Below, piece after piece: positions 1 to 10,600 of a stretch of DNA of 42,364 nt; within the stretch, counting starts at the first letter, position 1, and the number at the start of each line of letters is the position of its first letter. Origin of the DNA: Symbiodinium natans. Lineage: Eukaryota; Sar; Dinophyceae; Suessiales; Symbiodiniaceae. The notes below the pieces were generated by a model. It was not told the origin of the DNA and did not search any database. It saw nothing but the letters and a program-made list of their open reading frames with translations. The stretch spans positions 126,001 through 168,364 of the forward strand of contig CAJNDS010000094.1 in NCBI GenBank assembly GCA_905221605.1. The letters run 5' to 3'. Position numbers and translations under genes: made by a program.

Positions 1-453
1 TGTGCACAGGCTGAGCCGGTTCATATTCGATGTAGTGACCTGAGCTGCATGTTGGCTGCAACTCAGTCCTCCGTGGATAGCCGAAAGTGAGCAACGCATA
101 CCAGTAACAGTCACATCAATCTGTTCGCCACAAGAAGGCGCATGTGGTTATGAAAAATGGTTTTCTCCCCAGTCACGCATCATCGGACAGCTGCTGGAAC
201 CAGCTTCTTCTGCAGATGGGGTCAGGATGGAGGGCTTGAGGAGTCTGGGGCTAGGGTTGGGAAGTCAGCGGCGGGAACGGATATGGTATTACTCAGGAAC
301 CAAACGGTCATATCTATTCACCAAAACAGCCGCCACAATTCACCAAAACGGTCCCCCGTGATCAGAAATATCAACAAGAACAATGTGTACCAGTGCTTCG
401 TGCCCCTCCTCTCCGGATCCAAAAAGCATTAATTTGTGGATCATGGGGGGGCA

Positions 454-469
454 AACATATATATATATG

Positions 470-500
<31 letters not shown>
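454..500. repeat. AT-rich microsatellite (TA/TATG)
   Basis: Alternating AT dinucleotides are interrupted by GT steps. It resembles the longer TATATG tracts further on, but is short and isolated. Confidence 0.9.
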
Positions 501-501
<1 letters not shown>

Positions 502-566
502 AGCCACACAAGCACCGAAACCGCAACTGAATGGTCTCTGAAATAATTCATTCTAAAAGAAAGGTT

Positions 567-893
567 TTATGCCATACCCATTGACCCCTTAACGCCCGAG
601 TCTGCGCCTTCTAGAAATCCCAGAAGTGTTGCACTTCCAGCTTGGCCCCAAGTCCAGATCGTTTTGCGGTACGCTGGCGACGGCGACGTGGATGATTCGG
701 CATCTGGGAGGTCGCGCGAGGAGATCTCGCAGGTCGTAACCATGTACAATTCGTCGTGGACTCTTACAGGCTGGGAGCAGACGATAGAAACATGGCCGAC
801 GAGCCAGAAGGATCGGTCTGCCCTTTGCAGCACGTCTCCCGGCTTCATGTCCCTCGGCTTCATGCGTGAGCCAAAGGAATCGCGAATCAACAT
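567..893 (-). CDS. Possible exon, unknown protein
   Basis: The minus-strand frame reads like ordinary protein rather than a shadow: short stretches such as KPGDVLQRAD, FWLVGHVSIV and TCEISSRDLPDAE mix hydrophobic and charged residues evenly. I do not recognise the family. The upstream ATG is probably not the true start, because neighbouring frames also stay open and no promoter is visible. If real, it is one exon of a larger minus-strand gene. A plus-strand frame over the same DNA begins MRYAGDGDVDD, and a similar MRYAGDLDDDD occurs at about 31467. That leaves the coding strand uncertain. Confidence 0.3.
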   Translation of the reverse strand: MLIRDSFGSRMKPRDMKPGDVLQRADRSFWLVGHVSIVCSQPVRVHDELYMVTTCEISSRDLPDAESSTSPSPAYRKTIWTWGQAGSATLLGFLEGADSGVKGSMGMA

Positions 894-1110
894 GAATCAA
901 CCATCTGCGTCGCACATTGGTCTCCCTTATTGTGGGGGGGATATGTGCCACCAAAGGAGTCCAAAGGCTTCCTATGAGTCATGAAACAACAAGTAATCAA
1001 CGGTACGCCTCATGATGCCCCCGTCGTACCTATTTCCCACCTTTCCGGGGGGTCCTCCACTGTATTCCACCCATTCCTTTCCCCTAAACCCAATCCACCT
1101 ATTACTGTAT

Positions 1111-1126
1111 GGGGGGGGGGGGGGGG
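1111..1126. repeat. G homopolymer tract
   Basis: A run of 16 G. The exact length may be unreliable in the assembly. Confidence 0.85.
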
Positions 1127-3170
1127 CATGCTGCCATGAGCGTAAATCAACACCCGTGTTAATCCTTCATTGGTCAACACGCGTTGTCAACACAACTAGC
1201 AGACGAGAAAGGAACAAACCGATCAAGAGCAACCAACCAGTCAATCGCGCTAAGCTCTACAAAAAGAGGCACAAATCCTGAAAGGCACTTACAGCTGCTG
1301 AAAGAGAGTCTGCATTGACACCCATTTCACTCCACAACTCCATGATCGTGCAGCACTTGTGACACGAGTTCCAGCCAGCGAGGTCTCGAATAGCGAAGGC
1401 TTTCCACACCGTTTCACATGGCCGCCCTTGGCTTCACACCGCACGGATGAATGTGCTTGGAATTCTCGGGAAATTGTGCTTCCCAAGTGCCACCGGTTGG
1501 AAAGCAGGTCCTTGCAATGCCCAACCCGAGGTCTGACATGTGGGTCCACGTCTTCAGCAATTCTCCAGATCGACGTCCGCTGAATCGCGCTGTCTGCATC
1601 AAGGAGGCTCAAATGAAAGTAAGATCCTCTCCTAAAGCTGGCGGCGTCTCGGTCCAACAAAGCGGGCTGCAAAACAGGTAGCCTGCCCAGCCATCCCACT
1701 TTGAGCCAGTTATGTAATACTTGTACTCTAGGCCAAGGATATTGCAAGAGGCTTTCTGCTTCTTCTTGACGAACCAAGTTTTGTCTTGGCTGGCATCCGC
1801 CAAATCTGCCCACTGCTCAGCGCTACGAGCTGCTTTGACCTTCGCTATCATCTGGCGCCTTGCAGTGCACAGCGCGTAAGGCGCGCATGCAGAAACGCAG
1901 CTCAGCAACTGAGCACCAACGCATCCAATGCGACCTGCCTTTCGAGTTCCAAGTGCAGGAGCTTATCAAATGCCTGCAAGGGCACATCGCATCTAAAGCA
2001 CAAAAAAAGGTTTGACCATACATTATCATACGGCCTCTGGGGAAGCTTGGCGACATGCCCCTCGCAATTTTGAGTAGGCTTGCACCTGGCGAGCTTTCAG
2101 TTTTCCACTGTTGTTTCCACTGTTGTGGAGGCTTGAAGCAAACTTGCAGCTAAGGCACAGAAAGGAACGAGGATAATTGACACATCAGCCTGCGAAATCT
2201 CCGAACCAATTGCAGATGCATCAATGGTGAAACACGGGCGGCAACTGTGTGGTGACATTGTAAACCCACAAACGCAATGATTGCCGCGTAACTCGGGAAA
2301 CAAGTCGTTGAGAGCAGCAGCTGGCGTTACTTCGCCTGCGACATGCTGAATCTGCCAGTGGCCAAGCACAAAATTCCTCGCCTTTGGCAAATGGAAGCTC
2401 CTGGAACTCTCGCGGCTTGCCGCTATGGTCAAGCGCGGCCATGGGCCCGGCATCAAACGGGCACAATTCTGAGCCTGACCTAAGTTGCAACAGAGCTTGA
2501 CCAGTACGTCACAGACGAGCATATCGAGCACAAGAAAGCAAACCGAATATCTGAAGTCCAGGCGTGCAGACAGGTTCCGCGCCGAGCTGAGGAATGCTGT
2601 TGTCAGGGGCCTGCTGTCAATGTCTTTCTGCAGCCTCTCTTTGTGATGCATATGCCGGCCTGGGATTTGTAGCTGCACTGAAAGCTTTCTTGCACAAAGG
2701 AGATGGCGCGCCATAGACTCTCCATGCTGCAAGACTTATTGGCAAGTTTCCCTGACATCCTGGGCGGCGCTGACAGTTGAGGGGGAAAAGGAGCGAAGGG
2801 AACAAACGGAGGGGGGTGATCACGAACGGGAAATGACTTGGCTTCCATTATCTCTTCTCCTGTGCCCTGCGTGCAAGGTTGAGCTTGACTTCCCAAATGC
2901 TGCGCTATGGATCGGCTCACTCTTTTGAAGCATGTGTTATTTAATTTAATCGTAACACATGCAGTATGAGAAACTGGCGCCAGATGCAGCTGCACAGGAA
3001 TTCGGACTGTTTTTCGGCGCTTCACCGCAAAAGAGTTGTGGGTCAGGGCCTGGCTCCTAGCCAGGAGGGTTCGGCTCAAAGCCGGCTCTGACACGAGGAA
3101 GGTGTCGACCTGAGAGGCATGGATCGACCATGGTCGCCTTCTACGATCACAGCACAAAAATCTGATGGTC

Positions 3171-3510
3171 ATGCACCCCAGAAAAGCTCCAAGACTACAT
3201 CTCAAAGCTTTTGCTTTCCAAAACTAAACACTTCTTGTTGATGCACCCCAGAAAAGCTCAAAGCGTACATCTCAAAGCTGTTGCGTTGAAATGCTAACAA
3301 CCTTTCTTAATGCACCCTGAAACAGCGCAAAGCGTATATCCTTTTCTTTTAACTAACAACCTTTCTTGATGCACCCCAGCAAAGCTCAATGCGTACATCC
3401 CCAAGCCTTTGCTTTCAATAAACTAGCAACCTTTCTTGATGCATCCCAGAAAAGCTCAAGGCGTGCATCTCGAAGCTTGTGCTTTGACTGAAAGCGGCAA
3501 TTTGCCACAA
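3171..3510. repeat. Tandem repeat, about 70-bp unit, five copies
   Basis: Units start at the motif ATGCACCCCAGAAAAGCTC near 3171, 3241, 3310, 3369 and 3439. Spacing is therefore mostly 69-70 bp, with one shorter unit of 59. Each unit continues with a variant of GCGTACATCTCAAAGC and then AACAACCTTTCTTG. No coding potential is seen. Confidence 0.85.
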
Positions 3511-3762
3511 CTGGAGAGGCCCTTGTAAAGCCATTTTGTCAGTGTAGTTGCTTCATGTGGGCAAGCACAGGTAACAAGGCAAAAGCCAAGGCAACAAGGA
3601 AAATAGGCAAACAAGGCAAACAAGAAAGGAAAAGCACAAGGCAACCAAAGGCCAAGCCATCAGGCACACAACGCACACAAGGTCTACAAGGCACATCAGG
3701 CAAGCCAAGACTTGTCCCAAAGTCACCAGCTTTCTACATTGATTTTGCTGCCTCCAAACATG

Positions 3763-3832
3763 GAGAGAAAGAGAGGGGAAAGAGAAAGAGATAGAGAGAG
3801 AAAGAAATAAAGAGAGAGAGAAAGAGAAAGAG
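3763..3832. repeat. Purine (GA)-rich simple repeat
   Basis: Almost uninterrupted A and G (GAGA, GAAA units). A shorter version sits in the duplicate at about 25172-25206. Confidence 0.9.
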
Positions 3833-4869
3833 ATCTCCAGTACAAACGGCAGCTGACTGCAGGAACAGCTTGGTAACGTGGAATTACGGCTGGTGGCAGT
3901 GCGTCGTGTAGAATTGCAAACCCCAATAAACTCCGATCAATGTGTATTTAGAGCAATGCAAGTCAAACTTCCCAGCAGCTCTGTACGCAGGCTCTTAATC
4001 CAGCTTCGACATTTTTCACACAAACGGTTTCAGATCTTTTCTTGCTATGCTCTAAAGAAACGCAACGCCCACACAGGCATAATTTTAAGTTTGGAGAAAA
4101 TGCTAGAGACGACCTGGAACTTGTATTCAAAGCACAAAATGCAGAAAGTGCCCCTTCAGCGAGCCGTACCAGTCCGCAATGGTGTGCTCTTTTCTTCATT
4201 GGTCTTCGCTTGGCTTTGTTGTCTTTAAGGACCTTACAGCCCCTTCAGTCCATTGCAACGGCACTAACTTTCTTTGGCCACCATTTGTCCAGCTTCTTTT
4301 CTCCAATTGTCAACTTCTAATTGGCCCTTGTGCGGTTACTGCTTTAGGCTGAAGGCCAAGATAAATGCTGGCAACCTGAGACTGCGGCTTAACGGGGGGC
4401 TGGGCTGGCTTTTGCCTTTAGCTTCTCTTTTTCAGGCTTCCACCAAAACCAAAGGCGAAGAGTTGATGGTTTTGGAATTTGTGGATTCGGGTTCAGGGAA
4501 TTCGCCAAGATCTCGGTGCTCATCACGCACTACTGATGTCGGGCTTGCAACAAGTCATGGGGATGAATGGGCTAGCCTTAAGGCAGAGTGGGATGAACTG
4601 GTTTCGTTCCTGGGGCAGAGATTCTTGCCTGAAATGCAGGTAAGTCAAAGGGTTGTGGGATTTACATGCCCAAAGCCACCTGGTAGTGTCTGATGCAAAG
4701 GTCCTTCCAAGTTTGGAGAGTGCAGGGCGTTTCCAGCCTGGACTTGTTCAAGCTGGAGGCATCCAGCAAAGAGTGTGTTCCAGGCAGAAGCTTGTAAATA
4801 TTTTTCAACATGTTCCGAGCTGAGGTATTTTCCAGCAGCCTTGGACTGTTTCACAAGAAGCAACACCAG

Positions 4870-6480
4870 CTGCTTTAAACTTCTGTCAACTTTTTGGAAT
4901 CCTTAAAGGCTTTGTTCTCCCTTCAGGTTTAGGACGACAAGAAGCAACACGAGCAGGTATTGTCCTTTCAAAATTTAGCCAGCATACCACTATTGTTACT
5001 GCTAACAGTGTTGTGGCATGCTGGCAATTGAAAAACTGGTATAAATTCTTGTCATCCAAAATCTGAAAGAACAGAAAATTTCAAACAGTGACGTCAGGTG
5101 TTTCATTGTTATCCTGAACCTGAAAGAGCAAAAAGCCCTCCGAATCAAAAGAACGTGTTGCATCAACTCTTGCAGTTGGAGGCAAAGCAGTTTTAAGTAT
5201 TGTGGTGTGCTGGCTAAATTGTGCTTCTGCTCGTGTGCTTCTTGTCGTCCTAGACCTGAAGGAACCCTTTAAGGATCCGAAAAAGGTGGTGCACTGACAG
5301 TTTTATGGTGGCAGTTTGAAACACAACGTCTGGTGGTGTTGCTTCTTGTCATCCAAAATTTGAAAAAGCAAAGCCCTCGAAAACAAAAAGCGTGCTTGAT
5401 CAATTTTTGCAGTTGGAGCGAGTGTTTTTTTGACAGTATCGTCAATTTTGACGAGCAGTGTTTGCTGGTTTTCTTATCATCCTTCACCTGAAAAAGCAAA
5501 GCTCTCTCTTAAAAAGCAAGTTGTTGCAACTCTTGCAGTTGGGGCAAAGCAGTTTTAACAGTGTTGTGGTATGCTGGCTGAATTTTGAAAGGGCAATACC
5601 TGATCGTGTTGCTTCTTGTCGTTCTAGACCCGAAGGAACAAAGCCTGTAAGGATCCCAAAAATCACAGTTTCGTGGTTTGCTGACAGAATTTGAAACAGC
5701 AACGTCTGGTGGTGTTGCTCTTGTAATCCAAAATTTGAAAGAACAAATCCCTCGAAAATCAAAAAAGCGTGATTGATCAATTTTTGCAGTTGGGGCAGAG
5801 GGTTTTGACAGTATTGTGGTGTGCTGGTAATTTTGAAGGATCAGTGTTTGCTGGTGTTGCTCCTTGTCATTCTAAACCTTAAAGAGCAAAGCCCTCCAGA
5901 TCAAAAGCACGTGTTGTATCAACTCTTGCAGTTGAGGCAGAGCAGTTTGCTTTTTGTGATGTGTTGAAAGTTGGTGGTGTTGCTTCTTGTCATCCAAAAC
6001 TTGAAAGAACAAAACCTCCAAGATCAAAGAAAAGTACTTGATCAATTTTTGCAGTTGGAGCAGAGGGTTTTGACAGTACCGTAGTATGCTGGCAATGTTG
6101 AAGGAGCAGTGTCTGTTGGTGTTGCTTCTTGTCATCCTAAACCTGAAAGAGCAAAACCCTCCAGATCAAAAGAACGTACTCTTGCAGTTGGAGCAGAAAA
6201 CCGCTCTGCCCCAATTGCAAAAATTGATCAAGCACGCTTTTTTGTTTTTTGAGGGCTTTGCTAAGCAACACCACCAGACGTTGCTGTTTTCAAAACATGC
6301 TTTCGCAACATGACAGCAGTTTACCCTTTCAAAATTAGCTGGACACCACAAACTGTCAAAACTGCTTCTAGCTGCAAATGGACGTGTTATCTTGGCTGTC
6401 GATACAAAACACGTTCTTTTGATCTGAGGGTTTCGCTCTTCAGGTTTTGAAGAAAATTGAACCACTGCTGTTAAACCTCT
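4870..6480. repeat. Degenerate tandem array, units of about 125-140 bp or multiples
   Basis: The anchor TTGCAGTTGG recurs near 5173, 5403, 5528, 5783, 5925, 6047 and 6182. It is usually followed by GACAGTATTGTGGTGTGCTGG, then a CTTGTCATCC plus AACCTGAAAGAGC block. Two unit types, preceded by CAACTC or CAATTT, alternate. From about 6195 the same sequence appears in reverse complement, so the array ends in an inverted arm. Small ORFs predicted here are products of the repeat, not genes. Confidence 0.75.
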
Positions 6481-6857
6481 CTGCCCGAACTAAAATTGAT
6501 ATTTTTGATTTAATTGATTAAAGCACGTTTTTTTGATTTTGAGGTTTGTTTCTTTCAAGTTTTTTGGATGACAAAAAGCAACCATTGCTAGAGCTGTTCC
6601 AGCAGGTATTTCAAAATTCAGCCAGCATTCCACAAGACTGTCAAAAACCCGTTTTGCGTTGCTGTTTCAATTTTCTGCCAGCACACCAACACTGTCAATG
6701 CATCATGCTTTTTGGGATCCTTGAAAGTCTTTGTTCCTTCAGGTCTAGGACGACAAGAAGCAACACGAGTTTCGCGGACTTGGATTGCCGCTAAAGAGTG
6801 ATTTAGCTGCAGACCGCACTGTGACATTTATATTTTAGGTTAGTCTTACTTGCAATC

Positions 6858-7084
6858 GATATATATATATATATAAATATATATGTGTGTATGTATATGT
6901 TTATGTTTATGTCTATGTTTATGTCTATGTCTATCTATGTCTATGTCTATGTATATGTGTATATGTCTATGTAAAAGTTTATGTATATGTATATGTGGAT
7001 GTGTGTGTGTATGAATATGTATATGTATATGTGTATGTATATGTTTTTGTATATGTATATGTATCTGTATATGTCTATGTATAA

Positions 7085-7115
<31 letters not shown>

Positions 7116-7202
7116 CTTTTGTTTTTGTTTTCCTATATGTATAGGCCTATGTGCACGTAAAGGTCTAGGTATATGTATATGTAGATGCAGATGTATATGC
7201 AT
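6858..7202. repeat. TATATG/TATGTA-type microsatellite tract (left half, interrupted by the retrotransposon)
   Basis: Hexamer-like repeats of TATATG with TCTATG and TTTATG variants. The tract continues after the element at 23892-24232. The uninterrupted homologue is 29462-30180. Confidence 0.9.
7199..7202. repeat. Target site duplication, left copy (GCAT)
   Basis: GCAT precedes the 5' LTR and again follows the 3' LTR at 23892-23895. The empty homologous site has a single GCAT at 29844-29847, which confirms the 4-bp duplication. Confidence 0.8.
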
Positions 7203-7298
7203 TGTGAGCAGGTCTAAGCACGCACGTTGCATGTGCAGAGCTGCCAGGACCAGTACTGTAGTCTTCTTTGCATGTGTAGGTTTGCAATTCGTTTCAAT

Positions 7299-7315
7299 GC
7301 CAATTTTGGCTCAAG
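7299..7315 (+). promoter_or_regulatory. Spliced-leader-like segment in the 5' LTR
   Basis: GCCAATTTTGGCTCAAG differs by one inserted A from the last 16 bases of the dinoflagellate spliced leader (GCCATTTTGGCTCAAG). The 3' LTR has the same segment at 23694-23710. It is either a relic of a trans-spliced RNA captured during reverse transcription or a TTTT-type promoter element. The sequence match is direct; its role is inference. Confidence 0.7.
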
Positions 7316-7370
7316 TACCGAGCTTGTGCCTTTGAGCACGGTAGAGTCGTACAGTAGCTCTTAGGTTGCT

Positions 7371-7391
7371 GTGCGGTCCGACCGGACGCAC
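7371..7391 (+). repeat. Bulged-G hairpin of the LTR
   Basis: GTGC, an unpaired G and GTCC pair with GGACGCAC around a GACC loop, giving eight base pairs. The same hairpin lies at 23766-23786. It has the architecture of the hairpins found throughout the element. Confidence 0.75.
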
Positions 7392-7498
7392 TCAGGCGTA
7401 GCTGCACAAGTGCTTGAACCCGCGAAGTCGTAAAACAGCGTGACCGGGCTGTGATTGCATTGGCTTAGTGCAAGTCCAGTGCTGGTCGACTTCACAAT

Positions 7499-7515
7499 TG
7501 GGGGCTGTTCTGGGA
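7499..7515 (+). promoter_or_regulatory. Primer binding site, tRNA-Pro-like
   Basis: TGGGGGCTGTTCTGGGA starts two bases after the LTR. It is complementary to a tRNA 3' end reading CCA, discriminator C and an acceptor strand AACAGCC. A C discriminator and a GGCT acceptor start are typical of eukaryotic tRNA-Pro, which also primes some animal retroviruses. The dinoflagellate tRNA itself is not in this window. Confidence 0.65.
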
Positions 7516-7572
7516 AACGTACAGCTCTTGTGCCTACGGCCCGAGTGGGCAAGCATTGCTTTGCTTGTCTGT

Positions 7573-7679
7573 CGCGGTCCGTGACCTGGACGCGTGGACT
7601 GTGTGCCACGCTTGCGGCCTGTTAACCAAGGCGCGGCGCTTCGCGTGCCACGCCTGCGGCCTGTTTACCAAGGCGCGGC
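7573..7679 (+). repeat. Leader hairpins and 42-bp tandem repeat
   Basis: A bulged-G hairpin at 7573-7594 (arms CGCGGTCC and GGACGCG, loop GTGACCT) is followed by two copies of a 42-bp unit from 7603 and 7645. Each unit carries one hairpin (7614-7636 and 7656-7678; arms GCGGCCT and AGGCGCGG, loops GTTAACCA and GTTTACCA). The array stops just before the first gag ATG at 7681. This position suits a packaging or translation-control structure, but that is inference. Confidence 0.7.
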
Positions 7680-7680
7680 A

Positions 7681-10600
7681 ATGTCCGCAGAGGTAGCAGG
7701 TCAGGCCGAGGGCGTCACCCTCCTCGAAGCAATCGAGGGTGGAGACGTCCCCTATCCCGAGCGGATGAGCTACGTCGCTTGGCTTAAGTGGCGTAGGGAG
7801 ACTGGCAGCCGTCCGTTGTCCAAGCGGGATGGGGTTAGCACTACGCCAGAGCAAGAGGCGGCTCTCTGGCGAAAAGTCATGAAGTTCCTCCATGACGCCG
7901 AAGACGAGGACGAGGATGAGGAGGAAGAAGAAGAGGACTCCGAGCTAGTCCCTGAGGCCTCGGGCGCTGGAGGCGACAGTCCGCCGCGGGTGGACGTCAG
8001 CGCCGCGGCTAGGGAGCTGGCCATGGTCCCTACCGGTGCTGCCTATGTCCCTGCTACGGCACCAGGGTCCCGCCCGGCGGGACCGTCCGGTCCGCCGTCG
8101 ACAGCAGGTTCAGTGCCAGGCACCGCAGAGGGCTTGCAGGCGGAGCTGCGCGCGATTTTCCGTCCAGACCAAGAACCGGTCGCGGACTACTTGACGCGCG
8201 TTTCGCGGATTGTCCTCGCGCTGAAAGCGCATGGAGTCACGGTGAGCTCCCGTGACCTTGACGCCTTAAGCACCAAAGCCACCCTCCTTGCGGATGAGTT
8301 CTCCAAGATAGGCGGGGACTGGCATCCGACAAAGATGGTCCGTCGGCTGCGGACCAGATTCTCGGTCGCGGCTTTGCGCGGTGGCGAGGACCCCGAAGAC
8401 GCAGAGGAGATTCAGCGCGAAATCCAATGCATCGGGGAGCTTATCCTCGCGCTAGGGGGAAAAGAAAGCTCGAGCCAAGAGAAGGTTTGGAGCTCCCCGT
8501 CCGATGTGCCAGTTGAAGCCGTGGGGCCGCGTTCCCCAGGGCTCCCACAGCCTGCGACTGCAAGTGGGTTGGGGGTAGGTTTGGACCGTGAAGGTTTGCA
8601 CACTGCCGAAGTAGCAGGTGGTCCTTCCGCGGCCCGTGACCTGGGCGCGACGGACGGCGATTCCCCTTTGCGCGCGAAGCTTGCGGCGCTGGAGATGGAG
8701 ATAGAAGCCCTGAAGCGAGGTTCAGACGGCGGAGGTTCGCAGACCGGGTCCCAAAACCCGGCGGGCGATTTCGCCGCCGCACTCGCCGCCCAAACTGAAG
8801 CGCTGAAAGAAGCGTTAGCGCAGAGGGGCGGGCAAAGCTCCATAACTACGGTCAAAACTGACCTCACGTGGCCGACGCTGACCGACGACAAGTCGGACGC
8901 GCGAGACGTTGTCCTGTTCTACGAGGAGTTCGAGGACGTCTGCGCGCTGGCCAACAACTGTCGCGGTATGAGTGCGCGCGAGAAGCTGCTAGCGCTACGC
9001 GGGCGCTGCCGCGGCTCGCGCATGAAGACGTACACGAACGCCTACCGCGCAGCGTGGAAGTCGGGAGAGGTTCTCTCCGACCCACAGGCGGTGTACGACC
9101 GCATCAAGAACAAGCACTTGATGTTCGGGGAATCGCGGGAGGAAAGAGAAGTCCGCGTGGATGGTGAGCATGCCTCCCTCGCTAAGGGCAAGCTCACAGG
9201 CCACCAATTCGAGCCTTTGTTTGAGGCATCGATCGCGGACCTTGAGGCGGTGGGTCTTGGGAAGACCCCACGAGAGTTGTATCTCTCGTACCTCCGCAAG
9301 ATGCCCCCGTATCTCCAAAAGGAGATACGTAACGACAAGCGGTTGTGGCCCGGCGATCCCAAGGATGGCGGGCTGAGAGGGCCGCAGACTTGGGAGGAGA
9401 GCCACAAGGTCGTCTTGGAGTACGAACAGAGGGAAGCAGCTCACCGGGCTGTTTCCCACTCTGTGTACTCCACGACCGGCTCTCCGAGCGCGGACCCGTC
9501 GGTCGCGCTAGCCGAGGCTCAGAAGGAGATTAAGAGCCTCAAGGCCGCCGCCAAGGCTGCTGCGAAAGGAGCAGCTGCCGCGGCCAAAGCTGGCGCGGAT
9601 CAGACGTTTGCCGCTGCGTCGAAGGGAGCTGGCAAAGGAGCGGACAAGAAGATCTGCTTCCACTTTCGCGACCACGGGAATTGCCCGAAAGGGGATGCCT
9701 GCCCGTACAGCCACGACAAGGAGCTTCGCAGAAAAGCTCTCGCGGCCAAGAAGGGTGACCAAACCTTTGCCACGGCGAAAGGCAAGGGCAAGGGGAAGGG
9801 AGGTGGCAAGGCAAAGGCCAACGCAAAGCCTAAGGCTGCGGCCAAAGGCGCGGCAAAGCCACCAGGCACTGTTTGCCCCTTTTTCTCCAAGAATGGGTCG
9901 TGCAAGAAGGGAGCCAGCTGCGACATGGTCCACAACCTGACGACCTCAGGAGGGACGCCGGCCTTGCCTGCCAACTGGGCCCCGCCCTCCGGTGCTTCCA
10001 TGTCTAACCCCTTCGCCGCGTTCAGTGTCCAGATAGGCAGCTCAGGCGTCCAGGCAGGCGTCTCAGGAGCCGCAGGACGCGCCGCGGTGCAGCAGCACGC
10101 GCTTCCGTTGAGCAAGGGCGGGCGGGACAAGTTCGCCACCCTGGACGATCTGCCGAAGGACTGGTGGAGCCTGGCAGACAACGAGCCAGGAGGCTACCAG
10201 TACAGGACGGTAGTCCAGGTGCTCGACCGTAAGGTCGGGTGCATGCTCGACGGATGCGCCGGCGCAAACCACGTGACAGAGGAACTCGTGGTGGGCATGA
10301 TGAACCGGGCAGCAGAGCTGGGGATCGGCACCGAAGATCCCGGCTTCCCGGTTGTGAGACTCGAAAAGTGGGTCCACCCCGAATACGTGCATGGCATTGC
10401 TTCGGGAGCCCCCGTTCCTCTGAAGGGGGCAGCAGTCTTGCGCGTCACGCTGCTGGAAGGCAGGACGGCGGACGACTGTCGCCCCAACACTGAAATTTTC
10501 GTGCGATGCAAAATCGCAGCCAGGGGGACGTCCGATTGGCACGGACTGATCCTCGGCGGCAGAGCGTTGGACTGCGCCGGAAGGATGGGCCTGGGTTTCA

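Larger units (their letters stand above)
1..3170. other. Sparse region without a recognised gene
   Basis: Open frames here are short, overlap on all six frames and show no domain I recognise. The stretch contains an AT microsatellite, a G homopolymer and one weak minus-strand exon candidate, each listed separately. A host gene with many short exons could be hidden here, because dinoflagellate introns often lack canonical splice sites, but I cannot draw its exons. Confidence 0.5.
3494..7202. repeat. Segmental duplication, copy 1 (left part)
   Basis: Blocks of this interval recur at 24927-30300: 3494-4055 matches 24927-25404; 4056-4319 matches 27468-27702 in inverted orientation; 4388-4690 matches about 27958-28205; 5185-5870 loosely matches 28205-28795; and 6190-7202 matches 28793-29847 closely. 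Copy 1 continues on the far side of the retrotransposon at 23896-24800. The matches were found by reading, so boundaries are good to a few bases where junctions are sharp and loose elsewhere. Confidence 0.85.
7203..7496 (+). repeat. 5' long terminal repeat
   Basis: Begins TGTGAGCAGG and ends TCGACTTCACA, the usual TG...CA ends. I see no difference from 23598-23891 over 294 bp. It holds a spliced-leader-like segment at 7299-7315 and a bulged hairpin at 7371-7391. No TATA box is evident, which is normal for dinoflagellates. Confidence 0.95.

Noticed and set aside
664-984. Plus-strand coding frame starting MRYAGDGD
   Set aside because: A weak resemblance to a peptide at 31467 is too short to support homology, and the opposite strand reads more like protein.
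3171-3510. Possible CRISPR-like array
   Set aside because: Units are contiguous and diverged, without unique spacers between conserved short repeats. The window is also eukaryotic.
6887-7232. Reading frames of alternating Tyr/Val/Met and His/Ile in the TATATG tract
   Set aside because: They are direct translations of a hexamer microsatellite, open on both strands in several frames. The same applies at 23887-24300 and 29449-30280.
8412-8891. Minus-strand frames within the retrotransposon
   Set aside because: They overlap the gag-pol frames, are Arg/Ser/Pro-rich and have no domain, so they are shadows caused by high GC content. The same holds for the other minus frames across 7.6-22.9 kb.
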